Origin: Mucilaginibacter sp.
GTDB lineage: Bacteria; Bacteroidota; Bacteroidia; Sphingobacteriales; Sphingobacteriaceae
DNA length: 30,793 nucleotides
Assembly: GCA_028288315.1 (NCBI GenBank)
Contig: JAQBNY010000030.1
Coordinates: 1 to 30,793 of the forward strand
Direction of reading: 5' to 3'
The translations under genes and the position numbers were made by a program. The notes beneath the pieces are model-generated. The model was not told where the DNA came from. It made no database searches and was given only the letters and a program-made list of their open reading frames with translations. Below, piece by piece: positions 15,745-23,921 of the stretch (position 1 is the stretch's first letter; every line of letters begins with the position of its first letter).

Positions 15745-16587
15745 ATGGCAAATAAAGCATTAACCGCTCAACAGATAAGCGATTATAACCGTGATGGATA
15801 TTTAATTGTAAAGAACTTTTGCAATGCAGAAGAAATTGGCAGACTATACAGTACTGCTTTAAATGATGATGCCATGCGTAAAAACGCGCTCGACTTGAAC
15901 GATCAAAGCGGCAAGAAAACCCGCCTTTCATTATGGTTTACGCCCGGAAATGATGTGTTTGGCTATTTAACCCGTAGCGAACGGATGATTACCCCGGTTG
16001 GGCAGCTATTAGGAGAAGATTCGCCTGTTTGTCACTTTCATTCAAAGCTAATGCAAAAGGAGCCCAAAGTTGGTGGCGCCTGGGAATGGCATCAGGATTA
16101 TGGCTACTGGTATAAAAATCAGTTCATGTTTCCAGATCAGTTAATGAGTGTTATGGTAGCACTCACTCCGGCTAATAAGGAAAACGGTTGCCTGCAGGTG
16201 GTAAAAGGCTCGCACAAACTGGGTCGGGTAAACCATGGTTTTAGCGGCGAACAGGTAGGCGCGGATATAACCATGGTGAACAATGCTTTACAAACAATGG
16301 AGCTGATTTATTGTGATCTTGATGCAGGAGATGCACTGTTCTTTCACAGCAACCTGCTGCACCGCTCAGAGGCTAACCTGTCAGATCATCCGCGATGGTC
16401 TATCATAAGCTGTTATTCGTTGCAAAGTAACCTGGCCTATAACGAAACATCAACCTCATGGAAAACACCTGTAGATGTAGTGCCCGATGAGGCCATATTG
16501 AATTGGGATGCCGGCTCACTATCAAATAACGATTTCCTGGTTAAAGAAAACGATCCGGCTTTAAAGGAAACGGGTTGGGAAAAATAG
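15745..16587 (+). CDS. Phytanoyl-CoA dioxygenase (PhyH) family protein
   Basis: 280 residues, soluble. Fe(II)/2-oxoglutarate-dependent oxygenase fold with the metal triad visible as His116-x-Asp118 (WEWHQDYGYW) and distal His206 (SNLLHRSEANLSDHPRW). Arg217 is likely to bind the 2-oxoglutarate carboxylate. The N-terminal helix (LTAQQISDYNRDGYLIVKNF) is typical of the family. Bacterial members hydroxylate many small molecules (ectoine, secondary metabolites, lipids), and the substrate cannot be told here. The start ATG at 15745 is preceded by an AT-rich stretch. It is divergent from the AraC gene, which could regulate it. Its stop is three bases from the stop of the convergent TfoX-like gene, with no room for a terminator between them. 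Confidence 0.88.
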   Translation: MANKALTAQQISDYNRDGYLIVKNFCNAEEIGRLYSTALNDDAMRKNALDLNDQSGKKTRLSLWFTPGNDVFGYLTRSERMITPVGQLLGEDSPVCHFHSKLMQKEPKVGGAWEWHQDYGYWYKNQFMFPDQLMSVMVALTPANKENGCLQVVKGSHKLGRVNHGFSGEQVGADITMVNNALQTMELIYCDLDAGDALFFHSNLLHRSEANLSDHPRWSIISCYSLQSNLAYNETSTSWKTPVDVVPDEAILNWDAGSLSNNDFLVKENDPALKETGWEK

Positions 16588-16590
16588 GAG

Positions 16591-16932
16591 CTATTTCTTC
16601 TTTTTTGATGACTTGGCGGTTTTGTTATATTCCAGTGACCTATCTATCCAGTAGTCAAAATCTTTCCTGTTTTTAATAGCATCTGCATCTACAAAAACAT
16701 AACCTTTCATGGTTTTGCCGCCATGTATCATAGGGCGGGCGCCGGTCTTTTCTAAAGCGGTTTCATATTCGTTAGGGCCAACACGGCACATTATTTCATC
16801 TTGCTTTACACAAATGCACATTTTATCATCTACCATAAAACATATGCCGCCAAACATTAACTTTTCATCAATATTGGTAACATCAACTAATGCTTCGCGT
16901 ATGCGGTTTAACAGAGCTTCGTTGTAAGCCAT
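16591..16932 (-). CDS. TfoX N-terminal domain family protein
   Basis: 113 residues. One TfoX_N domain covers almost the whole protein, with the recognisable core EKLMFGGICFMVDDKMCICVK, then MCRVGP and MKGYVFVDADAI. The C-terminus ends in a Lys-rich tail (SSKKKK). TfoX/Sxy proteins activate competence genes in gammaproteobacteria, but single-domain members in Bacteroidota have no proven role. The TfoX C-terminal domain is absent. It is cytoplasmic. It is convergent with the PhyH gene (three-base gap), and the GH92 gene runs in the same direction downstream of it with its own distant start, so no operon is obvious. Confidence 0.85.
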   Translation of the reverse strand: MAYNEALLNRIREALVDVTNIDEKLMFGGICFMVDDKMCICVKQDEIMCRVGPNEYETALEKTGARPMIHGGKTMKGYVFVDADAIKNRKDFDYWIDRSLEYNKTAKSSKKKK

Positions 16933-16989
16933 TTTTAAGTAGGGGTTTTTAAGTAGAAAGTTTAAGTCATAGTCCGAATCATCAACTCC

Positions 16990-19900
16990 TTACTCCACGG
17001 TTATCTCATCTGCAAAGATATACGATTGGCTGCCCTTGCTTTCATGCCAGTCGGGAAGGGGGCCGTATTGTTTGGCCACTATCTTTATATAACGAGTACG
17101 TGTATTTAAAGGTGCTGTAAATTCCTGCGTTTGCACGTTAAGATCCTTCACGTCTGTTTTACTATCAACTGTGGCAGCCAGTTTATAATTCTTCCCATCA
17201 TCAGATAGCCAGAACTGTACATTTTTAGGGAACACAATCCATGACCGGCTATCTTGCAGGGTGCCAATACTCACCTGCTTTACTGGTTTTACTTGCCCCA
17301 TATCAATAATTGCTTCCAGATCTTTATTCTGGAAACCCTGCCAGTTACCCAAACGCCAGTTGGCAGTGCCATGAACGCCATTTACCAACGTTTCATCGCC
17401 TTGTGCAGCATAGTTAGGGAGGTATTTATTGGCTAAAGACAACTTTAAATCACCGCGAATTTTGATGAAATTACCCTCATCAATAAAACTGCTTTTACCG
17501 TTGTTAATGGCAATAGCCTTCACCGTTGTGTTAGCCGAAATTACTAAGGGCTTGCTATAAAGTGTTGAATTAGCATTAGGTGTGCTGCCGTCTAATGTGT
17601 AATAGATTTTAGCTAAGCTGTCAGCACATTTAATAGTAACGCTTATGGCTTGTTTAAACGTTTTTGAGGCAGCTTCTATGTAAGGGTTAGGTACTATCAG
17701 TTCGTCAGTGATTTTAGAGGTGGGTTTTTCTAAATCCTGTACAAATAGCTTATTAGCCAGTCTGCCGGTAAATACCTCAAACTCGCCGCCGTTGGCAATG
17801 GTCTCATAATCAAGGTACAATTTATTGTAACTCTTTTTATCCAGATTCATGCCTTGTAAGTATACATTGGCCCTGCTAACTGTAGCTCCGGGATTGCTGA
17901 CAGTGAATCTTTTGCCATTCTCCAGGCTGATCACCATTTTCTCGAACTGTGGGATACCTATCTGAAACTGTTGTTGCCCCGGCGCAATATTGTAAAAGCC
18001 TAAGCAGCTCATCACATACCAGGCCGACATTTGCCCGCAATCCTCATTGCCGGATAAACCATCGGGTGCAGCTGAATATTGTTCAGTTAAAATTTTATTG
18101 AGGTAGTACTGAGTTTTATCAGGCGAATTTGTAAAGTTGTACAGGTAAGCAATATGGTGACTTGGCTCGTTGCCGTGGGCGTACTGCCCAACCAGGCCGG
18201 TAACATCATCCTGCTGGCGGCCACTTAGTTTGGCGGTGGTGCTGAACAGCTCATCAAGTTTCATTTCAAAATTTTGTTTGCCGCCCATGGCTTTTATCAA
18301 TCCTTCAACATCCTGCGGTACTAAAAAAGAATATTGCCAGGCATTGCCTTCAGTGTAGTTATTATTAATCTCGGTAGGCTCAAATGGTGTAAACCATGCG
18401 CCATTATCGCGCGCCTGCATAAAACCGTTCTGGTTATTATAAACGTTTTTCCAGTATTGGGCACGTTTAATATATTCGGCGTAATCCTGTGGTTTGTTAA
18501 GCATTTTGGCCATTTGGGCAATGCACCAGTCGTCATAAGCATAGTCCAACGTTTTTGAAACCGACTCATGCTCCACATCAGCATTAACCGCACCTGTTTT
18601 ACGGTAATTATCCAGCCCAAACTGGTTACGGTTTACTGTTGCCTTCATGTCGGTAAATGCTTTTTCAGCATCAAAACCTCTTATTCCTTTAGCGTAAGCA
18701 TCAACAATAACCGGGATGGAGTGATTACCCACCATGCAAAAAGTTTCGTTTGATGCCAGCGGCCATATTGGTAACAAACCGCCTTGCTCATACATTGCTA
18801 CAAAGCTTTTAATAAAATCGAGCGTGCGCTTACGGTCAATAAGGGTAAGCAGCGGGTTCTCTGCACGGAAAGTGTCCCATAAAGAGAAAACGGTGTAATA
18901 GTTAAACCCGTTGGCGGTATGTATCTGCTGGTCCATTCCGCGGTATTGGCCATCAACATCATTATAAACATTGGGGGCAAGCATGCAATGGTATAAGGCA
19001 GAGTAAAATATTACCTGTTTGTTCTTAGCAGGATCAAGTATTGTTGCTTTTTTTTGTGATTTAGGCATTGGGTAACCAAAGGGGTTATAATTATCTGCCT
19101 GCTGTTGCACCGGTGGTGCGCCGCCCTCAACCTGTATTTTATTAAGCTCATTGTTCCAGGCAATTTTTGCCGCTTTGGCAACCTTTTTAAAGTCAAAGCC
19201 GGGAACCTCGGCATCAAGATTTTTTAAAGCGCCTTCTGCACTTACTGCTGATATACCCACCTTTGATATCACATCGCCCGGATTATCAAACTGCACATAC
19301 ATTTTTATATTTTTCCCCTGAACCTTGTTTTGACCTTGCTGCAGCTTGTCATTTAAAGCTATACCATAAGTTTTAAATGGTTTAGAGAACTTAGCGTAAA
19401 AATAAATGTATTGATCTGTAGCCCATGATTTTGACCTGCGAAAACCGCGTATTTCGTGATCGTTAACTACTTCTATCCATGAGTCTAATACTTCGTCACG
19501 ATGCTGAAGGTCAATAATAATATTAGCTTCGGGCGTACCTGGGTAAGTATACTGGTGTACACCAACACGGGTAGTTGCTGTTAGCTCAACCCCGACGTTA
19601 TATTTATCAAGCCTGGTTTTGTAGTAACCCGGCGAAGCAGTTTCGTTTTTCTTTTTAAAACCGGATCGATAATCTTTATTGCTGAATTGGGGCGTGCCGG
19701 TAGTTGGCATAAAAAGTACGTCGCAATAGTCGGCTATACCGGTACCGCTGAGGTGGGTATGTGAGAAGCCGTAAACTGTGGTATCGGTATAATGGTAGCC
19801 TGATGAACCATCCCAGCCTTCCAATCTTGTATCCGGACTCAGCTGAACCATGCCAAAAGGTACTACTGCACCAGGATAGGTATGGCCATGCCCGCCGGTA

Positions 19901-20028
19901 CCAATAAACGGGTCAACAAATTTGGTAAGCTCTTTAATTTTAAGCGGCTTTTCTTTTTTTTGTGCCGATGCGTAAAACGCAGATAGCAAGGCAAACACAA
20001 CTATAGTACTACGTAAAGTCAATCTCAT
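16990..20028 (-). CDS. GH92 alpha-mannosidase with chitobiase-like and F5/8C-like C-terminal domains
   Basis: 1012 residues, secreted: the signal peptide spans residues about 1-22 (cleavage near YASA-Q). The GH92 core (about 35-770) starts with FVDPFIGTGGHGHTYPGAVVPFGM and contains HESVSKTLDYAYDDW (Glu488, Asp495) and GNEDCGQMSAWYV (Glu662, Asp663), regions known to hold the catalytic acids and calcium contacts. Residues about 781-857 resemble the chitobiase/hexosaminidase C-terminal domain (YYTLDGSTPNANSTLYS), and about 858-1012 resemble an F5/8 type C carbohydrate-binding domain. GH92 enzymes are calcium-dependent exo-alpha-mannosidases acting with inversion on N-glycans or mannans. The family typically has TLEYAYDDW where this protein has TLDYAYDDW. 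No SusC/D genes are adjacent. The length is above the usual roughly 750 because of the two extra domains. Confidence 0.93.
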   Translation of the reverse strand: MRLTLRSTIVVFALLSAFYASAQKKEKPLKIKELTKFVDPFIGTGGHGHTYPGAVVPFGMVQLSPDTRLEGWDGSSGYHYTDTTVYGFSHTHLSGTGIADYCDVLFMPTTGTPQFSNKDYRSGFKKKNETASPGYYKTRLDKYNVGVELTATTRVGVHQYTYPGTPEANIIIDLQHRDEVLDSWIEVVNDHEIRGFRRSKSWATDQYIYFYAKFSKPFKTYGIALNDKLQQGQNKVQGKNIKMYVQFDNPGDVISKVGISAVSAEGALKNLDAEVPGFDFKKVAKAAKIAWNNELNKIQVEGGAPPVQQQADNYNPFGYPMPKSQKKATILDPAKNKQVIFYSALYHCMLAPNVYNDVDGQYRGMDQQIHTANGFNYYTVFSLWDTFRAENPLLTLIDRKRTLDFIKSFVAMYEQGGLLPIWPLASNETFCMVGNHSIPVIVDAYAKGIRGFDAEKAFTDMKATVNRNQFGLDNYRKTGAVNADVEHESVSKTLDYAYDDWCIAQMAKMLNKPQDYAEYIKRAQYWKNVYNNQNGFMQARDNGAWFTPFEPTEINNNYTEGNAWQYSFLVPQDVEGLIKAMGGKQNFEMKLDELFSTTAKLSGRQQDDVTGLVGQYAHGNEPSHHIAYLYNFTNSPDKTQYYLNKILTEQYSAAPDGLSGNEDCGQMSAWYVMSCLGFYNIAPGQQQFQIGIPQFEKMVISLENGKRFTVSNPGATVSRANVYLQGMNLDKKSYNKLYLDYETIANGGEFEVFTGRLANKLFVQDLEKPTSKITDELIVPNPYIEAASKTFKQAISVTIKCADSLAKIYYTLDGSTPNANSTLYSKPLVISANTTVKAIAINNGKSSFIDEGNFIKIRGDLKLSLANKYLPNYAAQGDETLVNGVHGTANWRLGNWQGFQNKDLEAIIDMGQVKPVKQVSIGTLQDSRSWIVFPKNVQFWLSDDGKNYKLAATVDSKTDVKDLNVQTQEFTAPLNTRTRYIKIVAKQYGPLPDWHESKGSQSYIFADEITVE

Positions 20029-20179
20029 CTACAGAATCCGGTTTAATAATTTTCTAGCGCAAATTACTAAGTTTAGTATGTAAATGAAAGTTTAATTAGG
20101 TAGAGTGGTTAAAGAGGTTGTTTCTACAGATACGAGAAATTAGGTAATGTAGTATCCGGCCATGTTATAAGGAGTTACA

Positions 20180-20200
20180 CAACGTGGGCGATCTCGTAGG
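20180..20200 (+). repeat. Degenerate solo half of a REP-like element
   Basis: In the 223-base gap 20029-20251, positions 20180-20200 (CAACGTGGGCGATCTCGTAGG) read like the inner arm of the palindrome at 25858-25953, which contains ACGTGGCAATCTCGTAG, with a few changes. A near-palindrome around GGCCAATGCATGGCC follows immediately. The rest of the gap shows nothing I can name. Confidence 0.45.
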
Positions 20201-20251
20201 CCAATGCATGGCCGCTGGGTGGTTTGTATTAAATAGAGCAGATGTGGCGTT

Positions 20252-21031
20252 TTAATCCACTATCTTAAACTTATCCGCATCCTTTAAAAAAGGTAGCGCG
20301 CGGCGGGCTTTTTTAACCTCGTCGCCAATAACAGAAAAGGTATATACATCTTCCTCATCACGTTTATAGTAAACCACATTGCCGTTAGGGTCAATACAGG
20401 TAGAGTCGCCGGAGTGGTATACCTCGTTTCCATCATGCCCAACACGGTTAACGCCAATTACATAGCTTTGGTTCTCTACAGCGCGGGCGGGGATTAGGGT
20501 ACGCCAGTGCAATGCGCGTTTTTCGGGCCAGTTGGCAACTATCATTAGCAGATCATAATCTTCATTTACATTACGCATCCAAACCGGGAAACGCAGGTCA
20601 TAGCATATCATGGGACAAATTTTCCATCCATTTAATTCTACTATTAGTTTTTTGGTACCTGCGGTATAAGTGTGATCTTCTTTACCCAAAGCAAACAAGT
20701 GGCGTTTATCGTAATGCTCGTGTGTGCCATTGGGGCGTACCCAAAGCAGGCGGTTGTAGCATTTGCCATTTTCTTTAATGATAATACTGCCGGTTACTAC
20801 ACAATCAAACTTTTGCGCAGTTTTTAGCATCCATTGCATGGTTTTGCCATCCATGGGTTCGCCCAGCGTTTCGGCATTCATGGTAAAGCCGGTATTAAAC
20901 ATTTCGGGCAGGATAATGAGGTTTGTTTTTTCGCGAATGCCGGATAGCCGTAAGGAAATATTTTGAAGGTTCTTGTCTGTGTTTTCCCAAAATAGGTATC
21001 CCTGGTATATTGTAATTTTAAGATTATCCAT
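20252..21031 (-). CDS. Nitrilase-family omega-amidase-like hydrolase
   Basis: 259 residues from the ATG at 21029-21031; a TTG two codons upstream is also in frame but less likely. Carbon-nitrogen hydrolase fold with the Glu43 (LPEMFNTGF), Lys109 (HYDKRHLF) and Cys143 (MICYDLRFP) triad intact. The sequence style (GEPMDGKTMQWM, WPEKRALHWRTLIPARAVENQSYVIGVNRVG) fits the YafV/NIT2 omega-amidase group, which hydrolyses alpha-ketoglutaramate and alpha-ketosuccinamate. It lies 55 bases downstream of a KAT/methionine-type aminotransferase on the same strand, which supports that reading: the amidase would remove the keto-amide made when glutamine is the amino donor. It is cytoplasmic, with no signal peptide. 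Confidence 0.88.
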   Translation of the reverse strand: MDNLKITIYQGYLFWENTDKNLQNISLRLSGIREKTNLIILPEMFNTGFTMNAETLGEPMDGKTMQWMLKTAQKFDCVVTGSIIIKENGKCYNRLLWVRPNGTHEHYDKRHLFALGKEDHTYTAGTKKLIVELNGWKICPMICYDLRFPVWMRNVNEDYDLLMIVANWPEKRALHWRTLIPARAVENQSYVIGVNRVGHDGNEVYHSGDSTCIDPNGNVVYYKRDEEDVYTFSVIGDEVKKARRALPFLKDADKFKIVD

Positions 21032-21086
21032 AAGCAATGTAAGTGGTTCGGCAATAATTAAATTATATGTAAACGCTTCTGTTAGG

Positions 21087-22232
21087 TTAAACCTTTATTA
21101 ATCTATCAACGGCTTTATCAATAGTTTCTTGCCTTTTTGCAAAACAAAATCGTAAAATATGCCTGTCTGTACCTTTACGATAAAAGGCCGAAACCGGTAT
21201 AGCAGCCACTCCGGCTTCTTTTGTGAGGCGTATGGCAAAGTCGGTGTCCTTTTCATCAGTAATAGCATTATAAGCAACTGATTGGAAGTATGAACCAGAA
21301 CAAGGTAACAGTTTAAAACGGGTTTGTTCCAGGCCCTTACGAAAGTAATCGCGTTTTTCCTGGAAAAAACCGGGCAGACTCAAATAGGTGTTTTCGTTCT
21401 TCAAATATTCGGCAATTGCATACTGCATGGGCGAATTAACACTAAACACCAAAAACTGATGTATCTTTCTGAATTCCTGCATCAGATAAGCAGGAGCAAG
21501 GCAATAACCTATTTTCCAGCCTGTAGCATGAAACGTTTTCCCGAAGGATGAAATTATAAAGCTGCGTTTTTGTAATTCCGGATAGCGGGCCATGCTGTGA
21601 TGTACCTGTCCGTCATATATTAAGTGTTCGTAAACTTCGTCGCTTAAAATTAAAATATCCTGGTTTTTTACTAAGGCGCTTAGCTCATCAATATCTTTCT
21701 TACTTAGTATAGTTGCCGTTGGGTTATGCGGAGAATTAAGAATGATCATTTTTGTTTTATTATTGATCAGCCTTTTAACCATATCCCATGCAATGCGGTA
21801 ATCTGGTGGCTCCAGTTCAAGCGATTTTACCACACCGCCCATCAGTTTAATAGCAGGGGCATAGCAGTCATAAGCAGGCTCAAAAATTATAACCTCGTCA
21901 TTAGGGTGAATAACAGCACTAATAGCCGTAAATACAGCTTGTGTACCTCCTGCGGTAATAGTTATCTCACTTTCAGGATCATAAACAGCACCATAAAGTT
22001 TTTGGGTTTTAATAGCAACTTGTTCGCGCAGGGCCATAGCACCAGCCATTGGAGCATATTGGTTGTGCCCATTCTGCATAGCCCTGTTCACCAATTCAAC
22101 CAGTTCCGGCGAACAATCATAGTCCGGGAAACCCTGTGATAAATTAATGGCGCCGGTTTCATTAGCCAACGCCGACATGGTGGTGAATATAGTAGTTCCG
22201 GTTTGTGGTAATTTAGAAATAACAGATATCAT
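21087..22232 (-). CDS. Class I/II aminotransferase, methionine/glutamine transaminase-like (YbdL type)
   Basis: 381 residues from the ATG at 22230-22232; an upstream in-frame TTG would add ten unconserved residues. PLP fold type I, with INLSQGFPDYDC at the start, Asn170 (NSPHNPTA), Asp198 and Tyr201 (LILSDEVYEHL), and the PLP lysine Lys232 in SSFGKTFHATGWKIGYC. The FGKTFHATGWK box is characteristic of kynurenine aminotransferase/glutamine transaminase K and E. coli YbdL, which transaminate methionine and aromatic amino acids. With the omega-amidase downstream it likely recycles 2-keto acids such as 4-methylthio-2-oxobutanoate using glutamine. The gap upstream to the SHOCT gene is 72 bases and contains an inverted GGCACAA/TTGTGCC pair. 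Confidence 0.9.
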   Translation of the reverse strand: MISVISKLPQTGTTIFTTMSALANETGAINLSQGFPDYDCSPELVELVNRAMQNGHNQYAPMAGAMALREQVAIKTQKLYGAVYDPESEITITAGGTQAVFTAISAVIHPNDEVIIFEPAYDCYAPAIKLMGGVVKSLELEPPDYRIAWDMVKRLINNKTKMIILNSPHNPTATILSKKDIDELSALVKNQDILILSDEVYEHLIYDGQVHHSMARYPELQKRSFIISSFGKTFHATGWKIGYCLAPAYLMQEFRKIHQFLVFSVNSPMQYAIAEYLKNENTYLSLPGFFQEKRDYFRKGLEQTRFKLLPCSGSYFQSVAYNAITDEKDTDFAIRLTKEAGVAAIPVSAFYRKGTDRHILRFCFAKRQETIDKAVDRLIKV

Positions 22233-22304
22233 TAAGGCTAAATTAACCAAAAAAAGGCACAACAGTTTTGTAATTTTAAAAAATGGTGCCGTTATTGTGC
22301 CAGA

Positions 22305-22826
22305 TTAAAGCCCTAAAAGCTTTTTCTTTTGAGCATCATATTCCGCTTGTGTAAGAGCGCCGGAGTCCAAAAGTTTTTTAAGCTTCGCTATTTCATCGGC
22401 TACACCTGTTACTGTATTTGCTGCAGGGGGTGTTGCCTGGTCTTTACAAGGTATTACTTCGCAGGCTTGTATGGCATCGTCTATTGCAAGGTTAAAGTTT
22501 ACGGGGCCGTTACCATCTACAACAAAAGTTACTTTTTGAATGCCATTTATTTGTAATGACCTCATTTTTCTAATAACGGTTGCAGTATTCGCAAAAGTTT
22601 TGTCAATGTTTAATTGATCGCTGCGTTGCTGTTTGTGGGCTAATAAAGCTCCAAAGCCACTCATTTGCAAATAGTTAAATGAGCCATTAAGCGCCGATCC
22701 TCTGCCCAATTTAACAGTGTCGCCAATATTATATGTTAAACCATTAACTGCTTTATAAGAGGTGATTTTTTGTGCATAGCATTGAATTGATACTATAACA
22801 AATAGTAAAAGGAAAACATTTTTCAT
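22305..22826 (-). CDS. Exported protein with C-terminal SHOCT domain
   Basis: 173 residues from the ATG at 22824-22826, which places a standard signal peptide (MKNVFLLLFVIVSIQCYAQ) at the start; a longer in-frame extension upstream is unlikely. The mature part has a beta-rich region of unknown family (about 22-120) with two cysteines (about 124-130, ACEVIPC), a Pro/Ala linker, and a SHOCT motif at the C-terminus (ADEIAKLKKLLDSGALTQAEYDAQKKKLL). SHOCT is a short helical oligomerisation or membrane-proximal motif common at protein ends. Function unknown. It is divergent from the ABC transporter genes with about 120 bases between the starts. Confidence 0.8.
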   Translation of the reverse strand: MKNVFLLLFVIVSIQCYAQKITSYKAVNGLTYNIGDTVKLGRGSALNGSFNYLQMSGFGALLAHKQQRSDQLNIDKTFANTATVIRKMRSLQINGIQKVTFVVDGNGPVNFNLAIDDAIQACEVIPCKDQATPPAANTVTGVADEIAKLKKLLDSGALTQAEYDAQKKKLLGL

Positions 22827-22937
22827 GTGCAGGTTTTTAGGTCTAATCAATAATATGATAAATATAAGAATTATGCCATATTTATCTTCGGTTCTAAAAC
22901 ATTTCAGCATGGTGTTTCTGCTTTCCGCCCGATTATC

Positions 22938-22945
22938 TAACTTAG
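22938..22945 (+). promoter_or_regulatory. Candidate -7 promoter element for the ABC transporter operon
   Basis: TAACTTAG resembles TAnnTTTG with one mismatch, and a TTTC at 22915-22918 lies 19 bases upstream as a possible -33 element. The ATG at 22950 is only five bases downstream, so transcription from here would give a leaderless message. Tentative. Confidence 0.25.
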
Positions 22946-22949
22946 TAAA

Positions 22950-23921
22950 ATGAAATTTTTTAAGCTAATACCTGTCGCTTTAATTATCACTGTTGCTTTT
23001 TCCTGTACACCATCTAAAAAATCTGGCGTGCCGGTTGTTGGTTTTGTTGATGCCTTTGAGGATGCTACCATAGCCCAGGCTAAAAATGGTTTTATTGATG
23101 CTTTAAAAAAGAATGGCTTTAGCGAAGATCAAAATAACATTAAAATAGAGTATCGCAATGCACAGGGCAGTATCCCTACGCTAACACAAATAGTAAATTA
23201 TTTTGTATCAGAAAAAGTTGATCTGCTGGCTACCTCAACCACACTGGCAACCGTAGCGGCTATTCAAAAAACAAAGACTATCCCAATTTTTCAGATGGTA
23301 TCACCAACGCCCGAGCGGATGAGGGTAATAGATGCCACGGGCAAAGCTCCTGCAAATCTTTTTGGAACGATGGAGGAACTAAATTATATTGACACATCTT
23401 TTGCTTTAATTCCTAAGTTACTAAAACCTAAAGCCGGCCAGTTAACTATCGGGATGATATTTAATCAATCCGAACCACAATCTGCCGATGCTTTGGATAG
23501 GATAAAAGGCCTGGCGGCAAAATTAAATGTAAAGATAATTGCATTGCCGCTTAATTCATCTGCCGATGCACAGCTGGTTACGCAAGCCTTATTAAACAAG
23601 AATATTGACGCGTTTTTTGCCAACCCGGATAATACCGTGTTTGCAGCATTTGAAACTATTCTTAAAAGCTGCAACGAAAAAAATATTCCCATATTTACCA
23701 GCGAGGCAGGTTTGGTTCAGCGTGGCGCCGTAGCTGCTTTTGGTGCCGATATTTACCAATGGGGATACCAATCGGGGTTGCAGGCAGCACAGTATTTAAA
23801 AACACATAAAACCGACGGACTAAAGTTGAAGATGGTTAAAATAAGGAAGCGCGTGTACAATGCGGCAGCAGCCAAAAAGTATAATATCACTATTCCTGCA
23901 GATTTTGAAGCTGTAAAATAA
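22950..23921 (+). CDS. ABC importer substrate-binding lipoprotein (ABC_sub_bind/TrpX-like)
   Basis: 323 residues. Lipoprotein signal with Cys19 (ITVAFSC) preceded by a hydrophobic stretch. Periplasmic binding-protein fold of the ABC_sub_bind family: VVGFVDAFEDATIAQAKNGFIDALKKNGF, AQGSIPTLTQIVNYFVSEKVDLLATSTT, and IPIFTSEAGLVQRGAVAAFGADIYQWG near the C-terminus. Proteins of this family with a BPD_transp_2 permease and one ATPase are annotated as TrpXYZ-like importers of tryptophan or tyrosine, or as transporters for other small ligands; the ligand here is not determinable. The stop codon is directly followed by the permease start, with no gap. Confidence 0.92.
   Translation: MKFFKLIPVALIITVAFSCTPSKKSGVPVVGFVDAFEDATIAQAKNGFIDALKKNGFSEDQNNIKIEYRNAQGSIPTLTQIVNYFVSEKVDLLATSTTLATVAAIQKTKTIPIFQMVSPTPERMRVIDATGKAPANLFGTMEELNYIDTSFALIPKLLKPKAGQLTIGMIFNQSEPQSADALDRIKGLAAKLNVKIIALPLNSSADAQLVTQALLNKNIDAFFANPDNTVFAAFETILKSCNEKNIPIFTSEAGLVQRGAVAAFGADIYQWGYQSGLQAAQYLKTHKTDGLKLKMVKIRKRVYNAAAAKKYNITIPADFEAVK

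Noticed and set aside
18321..18980. Several 60-100 codon frames within the GH92 gene
   Set aside because: Overlap with a strongly supported secreted enzyme in another frame; no domain or start context supports them.
22256..22301. GGCACAA/TTGTGCC inverted pair between the aminotransferase and SHOCT genes
   Set aside because: The 32-base spacing and lack of a T run make a terminator unlikely; as an operator it has no further support.
22827..22949. Tryptophan- or amino-acid-responsive riboswitch or attenuator before the ABC importer
   Set aside because: No T-box features, leader peptide or alternative stems could be made out in the roughly 120-base gap.
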